Notes under the pieces: generated by a model
What the model saw: the letters and a program-made list of their open reading frames with translations, nothing else
Told to the model about the DNA's origin: nothing
Database searches by the model: none
Translations under genes and position numbers: made by a program
Shown here: in pieces, positions 26,026 to 33,295 of the stretch
How positions within the stretch are numbered: position 1 is the first letter of the stretch
How the letters are laid out: the number at the start of each line of letters is the position of its first letter
Assembly: GCA_021818905.1 (NCBI GenBank)
Contig: JAKASS010000003.1
Coordinates: 1-64,000, forward strand
Direction of reading: 5' to 3'
Source: Nanobdellota archaeon
GTDB lineage: Archaea > Nanobdellota > Nanobdellia > Parvarchaeales > Parvarchaeaceae
DNA: 64,000 nucleotides

Positions 26026-26437
26026 GATAAAAAGTAAATTCGTGCCACACTGGCTCAATTATACCCCCGAAGAGGTAGAAAAGATGATACTCAACAAGTA
26101 CCAGAAGGGGATGACGAAGTCACAGATAGGCTTGGCTTTGAGGGACCAATACGGTATCCCTTCCGTCAAAGACCTTACAAAAAGCAACGTAGGAAAGATA
26201 CTAAAAAGCAGAGAAATAAAGGAAGAGCTTCCAGAAGATCTTGTCGCGCTTTATAAAAAGGCTGTAAAATTACATATGCACGTCGATAAAGAGAAAAAGG
26301 ACAAGGCCTCAAAAAGAAGTTTGGTAGTCTTAGAAAACAGGATAAAAAGGCTGATAAATTATTACAAAGACAGGAAAACGCTGCCTCCGGCCTATGCTTA
26401 CAGCCTTGAAAATGCAAGATTGGTAGTCAAGTTATGA
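26012..26437 (+). CDS. rps15: 30S ribosomal protein S15
   Basis: A 141-residue archaeal-type S15 (eukaryotic uS15/S13) with the N-terminal extension HWLNYTPEEVEKMILNKY and the RNA-binding core DKASKRSLVVLENRIKRL, ending in a helical tail. It overlaps bud32 by 14 bases and S3Ae by four, so the block is one operon. Confidence 0.93.
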   Translation: MKMVKIKSKFVPHWLNYTPEEVEKMILNKYQKGMTKSQIGLALRDQYGIPSVKDLTKSNVGKILKSREIKEELPEDLVALYKKAVKLHMHVDKEKKDKASKRSLVVLENRIKRLINYYKDRKTLPPAYAYSLENARLVVKL

Positions 26438-26967
26438 ACGAAAATAATTCTTGGTTTAAAGTCATCGTGCCGCATCTCGACAATTTCAATGTCGGGGAAA
26501 TATTCGGAAACGAAGACAATGTCGTTGGCCGAAAGGTTTCGTGCAGCGCATCGGAACTGAGGGAAATAAAAGCAAGGATGGGCTATAGACTTGTTTTTAG
26601 GGTCGCGTCCGTATCCGGATCTGAATGCAAAGCGGATCTTGATTCGCTTATACTATCAAGAGAGCAAGTAGGAAGACTGGTTAGACATAATGTATCAAAG
26701 ATGGATATTGTCATACCAGTAACCATAGAAGGAAAACCTTATGCCGTAAAAATCGTCTGCGCGATAAACAAAGCCGAGAACAAATATAAAAAGGCAGTCA
26801 AGAGAGAGATAAAAGACTTTGTTGAAGCTGAAGTAAAAGACGCAAAATTAAAAGACGTTTTCGCTGACGCTATGACTAACAAGACTCAAAATAAACTGCA
26901 CAAGAAACTTGAGAAGATATACCCGACAAGAGTCGCTGAGATAAGAGCAATAACGCCTAGAGCCTAA
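26434..26967 (+). CDS. rps3ae: 30S ribosomal protein S3Ae
   Basis: A 177-residue archaeal/eukaryotic small-subunit protein (eS1). WFKVIVPHLDNF near the start and VGRKVSCSASEL are recognisable, with a lysine-rich C-terminal half and IYPTRVAEIRAI near the end. Last gene of the kae1 operon; a T-rich stretch follows at about 26978-27015 that may serve as terminator. Confidence 0.9.
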   Translation: MNENNSWFKVIVPHLDNFNVGEIFGNEDNVVGRKVSCSASELREIKARMGYRLVFRVASVSGSECKADLDSLILSREQVGRLVRHNVSKMDIVIPVTIEGKPYAVKIVCAINKAENKYKKAVKREIKDFVEAEVKDAKLKDVFADAMTNKTQNKLHKKLEKIYPTRVAEIRAITPRA

Positions 26968-27041
26968 ACGTTTTAAACCTTCTTTTGGCGATTATTTCTA
27001 CTTAGCTAATTTTTATTCACCTTTAAAATGTATGCCGAAAT

Positions 27042-27123
27042 GGACTCGGGGGGATTTGAACCCCCAGTCTTTCCCAATCTGGATCTTTGCCATGGGAACG
27101 CGGTGCCGTTGCGCCACGAGCCC
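27042..27123 (-). tRNA. tRNA-Ala(GGC) with probable 11-nt intron
   Basis: Read on the minus strand, a 7-bp acceptor stem GGGCTCG/CGAGTCC closes with a G3:U70 pair, the identity element of tRNA-Ala, and an A at position 73 (no encoded CCA). The T arm is GGGGG-TTCAAAT-CCCCC. Anticodon stem TTCCC/GGGAA encloses 18 nt: AT-GGC-A, then 11 extra nucleotides, then T. This fits anticodon GGC with a very short intron at the usual 37/38 position. The inner CCA could suggest tRNA-Trp, but that would need a poorer stem and conflicts with G3:U70. Confidence 0.75.
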
Positions 27124-27228
27124 TATAATTATAGCAGCCCTCAAAAGTAATCCTACACTCCGTCCTTTAATGTCTTTCTGAGAGGATTCAGAGAGCACAC
27201 GCTCATCGCCTCTTCCGAAGACACGGAC

Positions 27229-27604
27229 TTGACGAACCTCGCCATCGCAAAGGCCATTTGCCTTGCGGACCTAAAGAAGCGGTTGTTAAGCAGCTTCCCG
27301 CGGATATGGTTCACCGGTATTCCTGTGGATCGAGCCAACTCCCTTCCCTTCAAGATAAAGCTGGAGGCTCTTCGTGTCCCACATTGTGATGCTGAAGTGG
27401 AAACACGAGAAGACGCTGTCGGACAAGCCCAGAGAGGGAAGACCGCCATCCTTTGGAGAGAAGGAGAAGAAAGGGATGAAGAAGCTGATAGAGGAGAACG
27501 ATCCTTCAAAGCACGGTTATAATATTACGTCGTATACCGTAGAACGGTCGACCATACAGAATCTGGCTGCCGCGGTTATTTCCTCTCCCGTGCTTATAGA
27601 ATGA
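27229..27604 (+). pseudogene. transposase fragment, frameshifted
   Basis: Two overlapping plus-strand frames. The second (from about 27374) reads HEKTLSDKPREGRPPSFGEK then EENDPSKHGYNITSYT, which resembles the linker after the HTH of IS630-type transposases (DKPRxGRPP ... HGY). The frame breaks soon after and no DDE residues remain. Assignment to IS630 is by motif memory only. Confidence 0.5.
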
Positions 27605-27780
27605 AGGACAAAGTACCTTATCTTTTCGTTCGGATCCCTGCACTCCTTTGCCCTTCTCCTCAATAACTCTTCATCTTCTTCTAACATCTGAAAAGCCCCT
27701 TTCCCTCCGACTTTGGCTTTCCTCCACCTTCTTATGCTATTATTAAGAACGTTACCTCCCGAAATCCTTTTCGGTTCCCT
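27526..27780 (-). pseudogene. transposase-like HTH fragment, opposite strand
   Basis: An open minus-strand frame reading about 83 codons to TAA near 27526. It contains EEITAAARFCMVDRSTVYDV, a clear helix-turn-helix, preceded by RRWRKAKVGGKGAFQML. This is the part expected before the DKPRxGRPP block, yet it lies on the other strand facing it, so the remnant looks internally inverted. Not a functional gene. Confidence 0.45.
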
Positions 27781-27819
27781 ATTTTGGTGTCGGATTACTT
27801 CTGTGGAGAGCTATAATTA

Positions 27820-28890
27820 TCATTTCTTGTAATCTTCGGAGTCTACGAAATGACCCCCCCTGTCTTTCTTGTCTCCGGCTTTCCAGCGGAAAATCGTTTT
27901 GCCCCCCTTGTCTACTTCTATTCTTTTACCTTTTAAGTCTAGGTCCTTAAGCTTAGTAGTCCCTTTTCCTGATCCACCCCAAAATCCCGTTTTTTCTTTG
28001 GCTGGCGGCGTCCATTCTTTCAATGGGCCTTTATCCGACTTTAGAGCAGGTGGTGGCAACCATTCTTTTATTGGGCCACGAGTCGACCTGGGTGCCGGTG
28101 GAGGGAGGTGCTCTATTTTTATACCACTCGTGCCTTTCTCCCGGACAACGTTTGTCGATTTACCATGCGCAAAGATATACCAGACTATTATTCCCACGAA
28201 TACTAAGCCATAGAATATTAGCGAAAGCGGGCTAAGCAGGAATGCGCCTGCCCCTGGCACGAAGAAGAATATTATCAAGCCTAAGATCAATATTGGGATT
28301 ATCGCCTTTAGTCCTGGGTGGGTCGTACTTCTGAAAGCTCTTATCAAGAGCACTATTACTCCTACAACCAAGGCACCGACTATTATGAGCGGCAATATGC
28401 CTAGTACGTTTACATGCAATGCGTTATCAACCGAACTTGCTAAAGAGGAATTATTCGACAGCAGAAGATAGAACAATACCGCTAAAAGGATCAGGCCGAC
28501 TACTCTAGAAAAAGCTGAGCCACCTCTTCTTGTGGGTATCAAAAGCACTATCAAGAGTATCGCCATTACCGCCGCCATCACGGAGACTGTAAGGAAAAGA
28601 CTCAAGTAAGAAGAGTTAGTGTAAAGGAATACGAAAGTTATGGCTGCAAAAACGAACGCTATTGCCGCTGCACCGCCACCAAGCGTCGTCCTCTGGAGCA
28701 TCTGGTAGAATATCACGAATATTACAAGTGCAAAAAGAGCTGCGTATATCGGCGTACTTTGAGAGCCTATGGTGAATGCGCCGAAAAGGCTGCTACTGCT
28801 GCTAGAACTTGTTCCAGTGCTTAGTGCATTTACCGAAGGCACGACTGCAAGTATCGCTAAAAGCCCTAACGTCCACAAAAGCTTTGACAT
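27820..28890 (-). CDS. polytopic membrane protein with basic cytoplasmic tail
   Basis: A 356-residue protein from ATG 28890 (MSKLLWTLGLLAILAVVPS, a signal-peptide-like start); an upstream in-frame start at 28947 is less plausible. About seven hydrophobic helices follow to residue 240, then a Pro/Lys-rich tail with a repeated block (APRSTRGPIKEWLPPPA and ALKSDKGPLKEWTPPA). It resembles the 18.6-20.4 kb membrane proteins in general plan. The function is unknown. The decayed element ends at its stop codon. Confidence 0.65.
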   Translation of the reverse strand: MSKLLWTLGLLAILAVVPSVNALSTGTSSSSSSSLFGAFTIGSQSTPIYAALFALVIFVIFYQMLQRTTLGGGAAAIAFVFAAITFVFLYTNSSYLSLFLTVSVMAAVMAILLIVLLIPTRRGGSAFSRVVGLILLAVLFYLLLSNNSSLASSVDNALHVNVLGILPLIIVGALVVGVIVLLIRAFRSTTHPGLKAIIPILILGLIIFFFVPGAGAFLLSPLSLIFYGLVFVGIIVWYIFAHGKSTNVVREKGTSGIKIEHLPPPAPRSTRGPIKEWLPPPALKSDKGPLKEWTPPAKEKTGFWGGSGKGTTKLKDLDLKGKRIEVDKGGKTIFRWKAGDKKDRGGHFVDSEDYKK

Positions 28891-29016
28891 AATAACTATT
28901 GAACGGGATACATATTTAACGATGTGAACTGCCCCGAGCTTCCGCATGGAGCTTCTCGTTTCAACGTCCCGTAGCCTTGTTCTTCCATATCTTTCTTATT
29001 ATTCTCATAGTATTAT

Positions 29017-29030
29017 ACAATAATTATTGT
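29017..29030. promoter_or_regulatory. 14-bp perfect palindrome
   Basis: ACAATAATTATTGT is a perfect palindrome in the 240-base divergent region between the membrane protein gene (minus) and the TFS gene (plus). It lies about 100 bases before the TFS start and could be an operator. No second copy was found by eye. Confidence 0.3.
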
Positions 29031-29101
29031 TATAAAATACTGTTATTTACCGCCTTTCATCCCGTTAAAGCTTAGCCTTGGAAAGGTTTATTATTATATA
29101 C

Positions 29102-29112
29102 TCTTATATAAA
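29102..29112 (+). promoter_or_regulatory. TATA box of the TFS/FNR operon
   Basis: TCTTATATAAA ends about 19 nt before the ATG at 29131, giving a leaderless start for the TFS-FNR-NnrD gene series. Confidence 0.5.
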
Positions 29113-29130
29113 ATTATAGCAATTTACACT

Positions 29131-29370
29131 ATGAAAGAGGAAGATTTGGTGCTTAAGGGTAAAAATAAGAAATTGATGATAAAACGCTCAGAAGAAGCGC
29201 CTTCCGAAGAAGAAACTCTTTCTCAGACGGAATTTGAGGACATGAATTGCCCTAAATGCAATAAAAAGAAGGTAATCTCATGGATGGAACAGACCAGGGC
29301 TTCTGACGAGCCTCCGACAAGATTCTATAAATGTCTTAACTGCAACCACACTTGGCGTGAATACAGCTGA
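29131..29370 (+). CDS. TFS-like transcript cleavage factor lacking the N-terminal zinc ribbon
   Basis: A 79-residue protein. The C-terminal zinc ribbon is complete: CPKC, CLNC and the acidic loop QTRASDEPPTRFYKC, whose Asp-Glu pair enters the RNA polymerase pore to trigger RNA cleavage in TFS/TFIIS. Full-length archaeal TFS has about 105 residues with a second, N-terminal ribbon; here the first 37 residues are charged and have no cysteine. It may be an active single-ribbon TFS or a regulator of cleavage. Confidence 0.85.
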   Translation: MKEEDLVLKGKNKKLMIKRSEEAPSEEETLSQTEFEDMNCPKCNKKKVISWMEQTRASDEPPTRFYKCLNCNHTWREYS

Positions 29371-29381
29371 GATAAAAACTA

Positions 29382-30380
29382 ATGGAAGAAGTTGAATTAG
29401 TAATAATAGGAGCAGGACCTACGGGTCTTTTTGCGACGTTCTGTGCAGGATTAAGGGCGGTAAAAAGCGTGACGCTGGAAGGTCTGGAAACTTATGGCGG
29501 CCAGATGCACGAACTCTATCCAGAGAAGAAGGTGTATGACGTCCAGGGCGTACCAAAGGTCATATCTTACGAACTAGCAAAAAAAATGTATGAACAAGCT
29601 GCTATGTTCAATCCAAAAATAGTTTTCAATTCGGACGTAACCGACATAATCCCGACAGAAGGCAACAGATTCATATTAGAAGTAAACGGCGAGCAAGCTT
29701 ATACTGCAAGAGCCATATTGATATGTGCAGGGGTCGGATATTTTACTCCGAACAAATTAAACGTAGAAGGCGAAGCTACTTACGCAGACAAAGGAGTTTA
29801 TTACACGGTAAAATCGATAGCCGATTTTAAAGATGCCAGCGTCCTAATAGTCGGGGGGGGCGATTCGGCCTTTGATTATGCGCTGCAAATAGAACCTGTC
29901 GTCAAGAACGTGATAATCGCACAGCATAACGGTGTTCTAAAGGCTGCAGAGAGCAGCGTAGTTGCCGCCAAGAACAAGCCGAAAATAAGGGTGATGCTAA
30001 ACACAGAAATAAAGGAAATCGTAGGTGACGGCAAAAAAGTAATCAAAGCCGACGCATTTGACAATGTCTCAAAAACCAATGACCGCCTTGATGTAGATTC
30101 CGTAATCGTAACCATAGGCCACAAGGCAAATCCGGACATATTCAAGTCTATTACATTTGAAAGCGTAAATGGGAGATACATAAAAGTCGACACAAACTAT
30201 AAGACAAACGTAGACGGCATCTACGCCGCTGGAGACATAGCAAACGTCAGCAACGAACCAAAATTCGCACTTCTGGCGGTGGGCGGTGCGGAAGCGTATG
30301 TCGCAATAAATAATATAAAAAAATATCTTTCGCCCCGGGCTTCTCTTACGGGGGGGCACAGCAGTAACCTTGAACTATGA
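29382..30380 (+). CDS. ferredoxin/flavodoxin-NADP reductase, TrxR-like (type 2)
   Basis: A 332-residue FAD/NAD(P) two-domain flavoprotein. GAGPTGLFATFC is the FAD dinucleotide loop; VLIVGGGDSAFDYAL is the NADPH loop; GIYAAGDIANV closes the FAD site. The redox CxxC of thioredoxin reductase is absent, and the C-terminal extension is that of the ferredoxin-NADP reductase subgroup. It would exchange electrons between NADPH and ferredoxin. Eleven bases after TFS and overlapping the next gene by four. Confidence 0.85.
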   Translation: MEEVELVIIGAGPTGLFATFCAGLRAVKSVTLEGLETYGGQMHELYPEKKVYDVQGVPKVISYELAKKMYEQAAMFNPKIVFNSDVTDIIPTEGNRFILEVNGEQAYTARAILICAGVGYFTPNKLNVEGEATYADKGVYYTVKSIADFKDASVLIVGGGDSAFDYALQIEPVVKNVIIAQHNGVLKAAESSVVAAKNKPKIRVMLNTEIKEIVGDGKKVIKADAFDNVSKTNDRLDVDSVIVTIGHKANPDIFKSITFESVNGRYIKVDTNYKTNVDGIYAAGDIANVSNEPKFALLAVGGAEAYVAINNIKKYLSPRASLTGGHSSNLEL

Positions 30381-31228
30381 GCTATCAGATTATAAATCAG
30401 AGCTGGATAAAAAGAGTCTACAAAAAACGGGACAACTGGTCACATAAAGGAGACTTCGGAAAAATCCTGGTCTTTGGGGGCAGCCTTGAGTATACGGGTG
30501 CACCGGCGACAGTCGCTTTGGCCGCAGTTAGAGCAGGCGCCGACGTGGCAAAAATATTCGCACCAAAAAGAGCGGCAGACATCGCTGCATCGTTTTCGCC
30601 GGAGATAATAGCCATACCTTTTGAGAAAGAATATTTTGATTCGGACGCATTTTATGCTGCAAGAAAACTTTCCTCCTGGGCTAATGTAATCGAGATAGGA
30701 AACGGCATGGGGACCGGCAGCAACCAAGGAGATTTTGTCAACATGGTGTTAAAAGACATAAAGAAAAGGTTAGTGGTAGACGCAGATGGGGTAAAATTAA
30801 TGAACCGAAACCTTTTAGGCAGCGAAATTCTGATAACTCCCAATACATACGAGTTTAACGTCCTTTTTGGCACAAACCTTTCTACAAACGTAGATGAGCG
30901 AGCAAAGACTGTAAAAGAAAAGGCTAAAGAATATGGCACTAATATTTTGCTAAAAGGACATGTAGACGTAATATCAGACGGCGACCAGATTTTTCTAAAC
31001 AAAGTAAACAGCGTTTATATGACGAAGGGCGGCACCGGCGACAGCTTGTCTGGCATATGTGCTGGCTTAATCGGACAAGGCGCAAAAATAATAGACGCTG
31101 CATGCGCAGGGGCCTTCATAAATGGCTACACCGGGAAATATCTGGCCAGATTAAAAAGAGAATCTTTATCGTCACTTGATATAATCGATAACATCTATTC
31201 TACCATAACGAAATGGCGCTATCAATGA
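30377..31228 (+). CDS. nnrD: ADP/ATP-dependent NAD(P)HX dehydratase
   Basis: A 283-residue ribokinase-like protein of the YjeF C-terminal (CARKD) family that repairs hydrated NAD(P)H. KGDFGKILVFGGS near 24-36 and VYMTKGGTGDSLSGI near 210-225 are diagnostic; the epimerase (YjeF N-terminal) domain fused in many organisms is missing. Coupling to the upstream NADPH-using flavoprotein makes sense for cofactor repair. Its 3' end overlaps convergent GlyRS by seven bases. Confidence 0.92.
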   Translation: MSYQIINQSWIKRVYKKRDNWSHKGDFGKILVFGGSLEYTGAPATVALAAVRAGADVAKIFAPKRAADIAASFSPEIIAIPFEKEYFDSDAFYAARKLSSWANVIEIGNGMGTGSNQGDFVNMVLKDIKKRLVVDADGVKLMNRNLLGSEILITPNTYEFNVLFGTNLSTNVDERAKTVKEKAKEYGTNILLKGHVDVISDGDQIFLNKVNSVYMTKGGTGDSLSGICAGLIGQGAKIIDAACAGAFINGYTGKYLARLKRESLSSLDIIDNIYSTITKWRYQ

Positions 31229-32736
31229 ACTTCAAATTTCTTCTTTAAAGTTTCAAAGTCGTTATCAAGACTATCTTTTATCAGAGAGTCCATATTTTTT
31301 GAGTCAAATCTAAACTGTGACATAGTGTCTCTGTCCCTCAAGGTAACTGTCCCATTCTCGATAGTCTTAAAGTCTACTGTGATTTCTATAGGTATTCCTA
31401 TTTCATCCGCTTTGCGGTACATTTTCCCTATGCTCCCGGAGTGTAGGTAATACAAATCATCTTTGTAAACAGAAGTTTCTAGAAGTTTCTCCGCAAATCC
31501 TTCCAGTTCTTCCTTTGAAAGCAATGGAAAGACTGCAGCTTTGAACGGCGCTATCCTGTTTCTTAACGCAAACCATGTTCTTTCGCCGTCTGATCTTATT
31601 GCTTTGTAAAGCGCGAGATAAAAAAGTCTATCGGTACCCGCGGACATTTCGAATACATTTGGTATCTTACCGTCCACTTTTACTATGTCTCCGCCTAGTT
31701 TTGAATAAGAAGACAAGTCGTAATCTCCCCTGTGGTTGCAGGCGATCATCTCTACCCAATCGCCGTCCTTCTTTACTTCTACATCAAAAGACTCTTTTGA
31801 GTAGAAGGCTTTATCCTCATAAAGTCTCCTGAATCTTACATCTTCATTCTTGAAACCTACAGTTCCCAAGAAGCTGGCGAGTACGGATATTCCATAAGCC
31901 GCTACATTTGTTTCTATCAGTCCTTTTTTGAGAGCTTCCGATATTCTAATTTTATCGATGTCTGTATTCTTTTTATCAAATAGATGTATTTCGTTATCAT
32001 CCAAAATCTTGAACTGGCTGTCATCTAAGAAGAATATCTCTATGTCATTTTGATAAAATTCCCTTTGTCTTATAAGATTGTTCCTCGGTGAAATTTCGTT
32101 CCTAAAAGCTTTACCGACTTGGGCAATAACAAAGGGGAGATGCTTCCCGTATAGCGAGAATAGCCTCCTGAAATCTAGGAATATTGATTGACATGCTTCA
32201 GGTCTTAGGTAAGCGTTAACGCCTTTTCCATCCGTATTTTGCACACCTACGTCCAGACCGAACATCGAACCGAATTTTTGGATCTTTGTAAGTTGACCGC
32301 CGCATTTTTCGCAGGTTATCCCGTAAGTCTTTATCCAACTGAGATAATCCTCGTCGCTTAGACCCTCATAGTTCCTGCCGGGGTCAACTTCTTCCAGTAG
32401 TTTATCTACCCTATAAATAGAATTGCACTGCGAACATACCACTGCTACATCAAAAAAATTAGTTTCGTGACCAGAAGCCTGTAAAACTATCCTCGGCAGT
32501 ATAACGCCCCCGGAGATCTCTACCGCGCCAATCCTATGTAGGACATTCCGCCATTCTTTTAGAAGGTTATTGAATATCGCTAAGCCTATCGGGCCGTAGT
32601 CCCATACTCCGCCGAGTGAATTACCAAACGCCTCCGCTGATGGGAAGAACATACCCCGTGATAAGGCTATCTTTACGAGCTCGTCGTCTTGATTGCTCTT
32701 TACAGGTGTTGTATTTTTATTTGGCTGTTCTGACAT
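31222..32736 (-). CDS. glyS: glycyl-tRNA synthetase (alpha-2 type)
   Basis: A 504-residue class II synthetase. GVWDYGPIGL near 45 is motif 1 region, GKAFRNEISPRNNLIRQREF is motif 2, and the anticodon-binding domain follows LRNRIAPFKAAVFPL. A zinc-like insert has CSQC and CEKC. It is somewhat shorter than the usual archaeal enzyme (about 560-570), with a short N-terminus. Single-copy essential gene, convergent with nnrD. Confidence 0.93.
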   Translation of the reverse strand: MSEQPNKNTTPVKSNQDDELVKIALSRGMFFPSAEAFGNSLGGVWDYGPIGLAIFNNLLKEWRNVLHRIGAVEISGGVILPRIVLQASGHETNFFDVAVVCSQCNSIYRVDKLLEEVDPGRNYEGLSDEDYLSWIKTYGITCEKCGGQLTKIQKFGSMFGLDVGVQNTDGKGVNAYLRPEACQSIFLDFRRLFSLYGKHLPFVIAQVGKAFRNEISPRNNLIRQREFYQNDIEIFFLDDSQFKILDDNEIHLFDKKNTDIDKIRISEALKKGLIETNVAAYGISVLASFLGTVGFKNEDVRFRRLYEDKAFYSKESFDVEVKKDGDWVEMIACNHRGDYDLSSYSKLGGDIVKVDGKIPNVFEMSAGTDRLFYLALYKAIRSDGERTWFALRNRIAPFKAAVFPLLSKEELEGFAEKLLETSVYKDDLYYLHSGSIGKMYRKADEIGIPIEITVDFKTIENGTVTLRDRDTMSQFRFDSKNMDSLIKDSLDNDFETLKKKFEVH

Positions 32737-32859
32737 AATCTATAATGAAATTTATGCCTTATTAATATTTCTTTGCTATCTGGCCAGTTAAAAGATATTT
32801 TAATCATGCTCTAAGCTCCAGATATTTTTTCTATATTTTTATAGCAGATATTCTTTGAA

Positions 32860-33254
32860 TTAGATTGGTAATATGTTCGTTTCAGATAATAGTTTAACTT
32901 CTGGTTTTGTTTTGCATAAAATGAACTCTCCTTTGTATGATGTATTATCGTTATACTCTGGACCAGATCTTTTTTTGAAAGAATATTTCTCTACATCACA
33001 AAGATAAAACTCTTGTATTATCATAGTACCATTCTTCTCTTCTGATAACTCGAATAATTTTTTCTTTATTTTAACTAAGGATGCTCCAATCTCTTCTTTT
33101 AATTCACTCTTTAATGCAGCTAGTGGGTTACTATCTGTAGACTCTATTCCCCGCCCGGAGCAACAAAATATGGCGGGGTATTTCGTTTAACTCGCTTTAT
33201 TAGAAGCAACTTACCTTTGTTAAATGCCAGTGCCCTTACGCGCATATTCACCAT
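32860..33254 (-). pseudogene. Nudix hydrolase pseudogene
   Basis: On the minus strand an ATG at 33254 opens MVNMRVRALAFNKGKLLL and reaches PYFVAPGGE, then hits a stop. Shifting the frame by one near 33148-33155 restores GGGIESTDSNPLAALKSELK and KEEIGASL, an almost complete Nudix box, and continues about 100 residues to TAA at 32860-32862. One base is therefore missing in the box. The arginine of the RExxEE block is also replaced by Ser. The gene lies alone in the 560-base gap between GlyRS and the Lon-like protease; the rest of that gap holds nothing I recognise. Confidence 0.8.
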
Positions 33255-33295
33255 AAAGTTCGCTGCTATGTAGATTATCTGGATCTTACTTCTAA

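Larger units (their letters stand above)
27125..27820. mobile_element. decayed IS630-like element bounded by inverted repeats
   Basis: Inverted ends: ATAATTATAGC at 27125-27135 and its complement at 27810-27820, with a second matching block AAGTAATCC-N-ACAC at 27145-27158 and complementary GTGT-N-GGATTACTT at 27787-27800. Inside are only broken transposase-like fragments on both strands. It lies exactly between tRNA-Ala and the stop codon of the membrane protein gene, so it inserted without damaging either. Confidence 0.65.

Noticed and set aside
27042-27123. tRNA-Trp (CCA) reading of the intron-containing tRNA
   Set aside because: CCA is present in the extra nucleotides, but using it needs a mismatched anticodon stem and an unusual intron position, and the acceptor carries the Ala-type G3:U70 pair.
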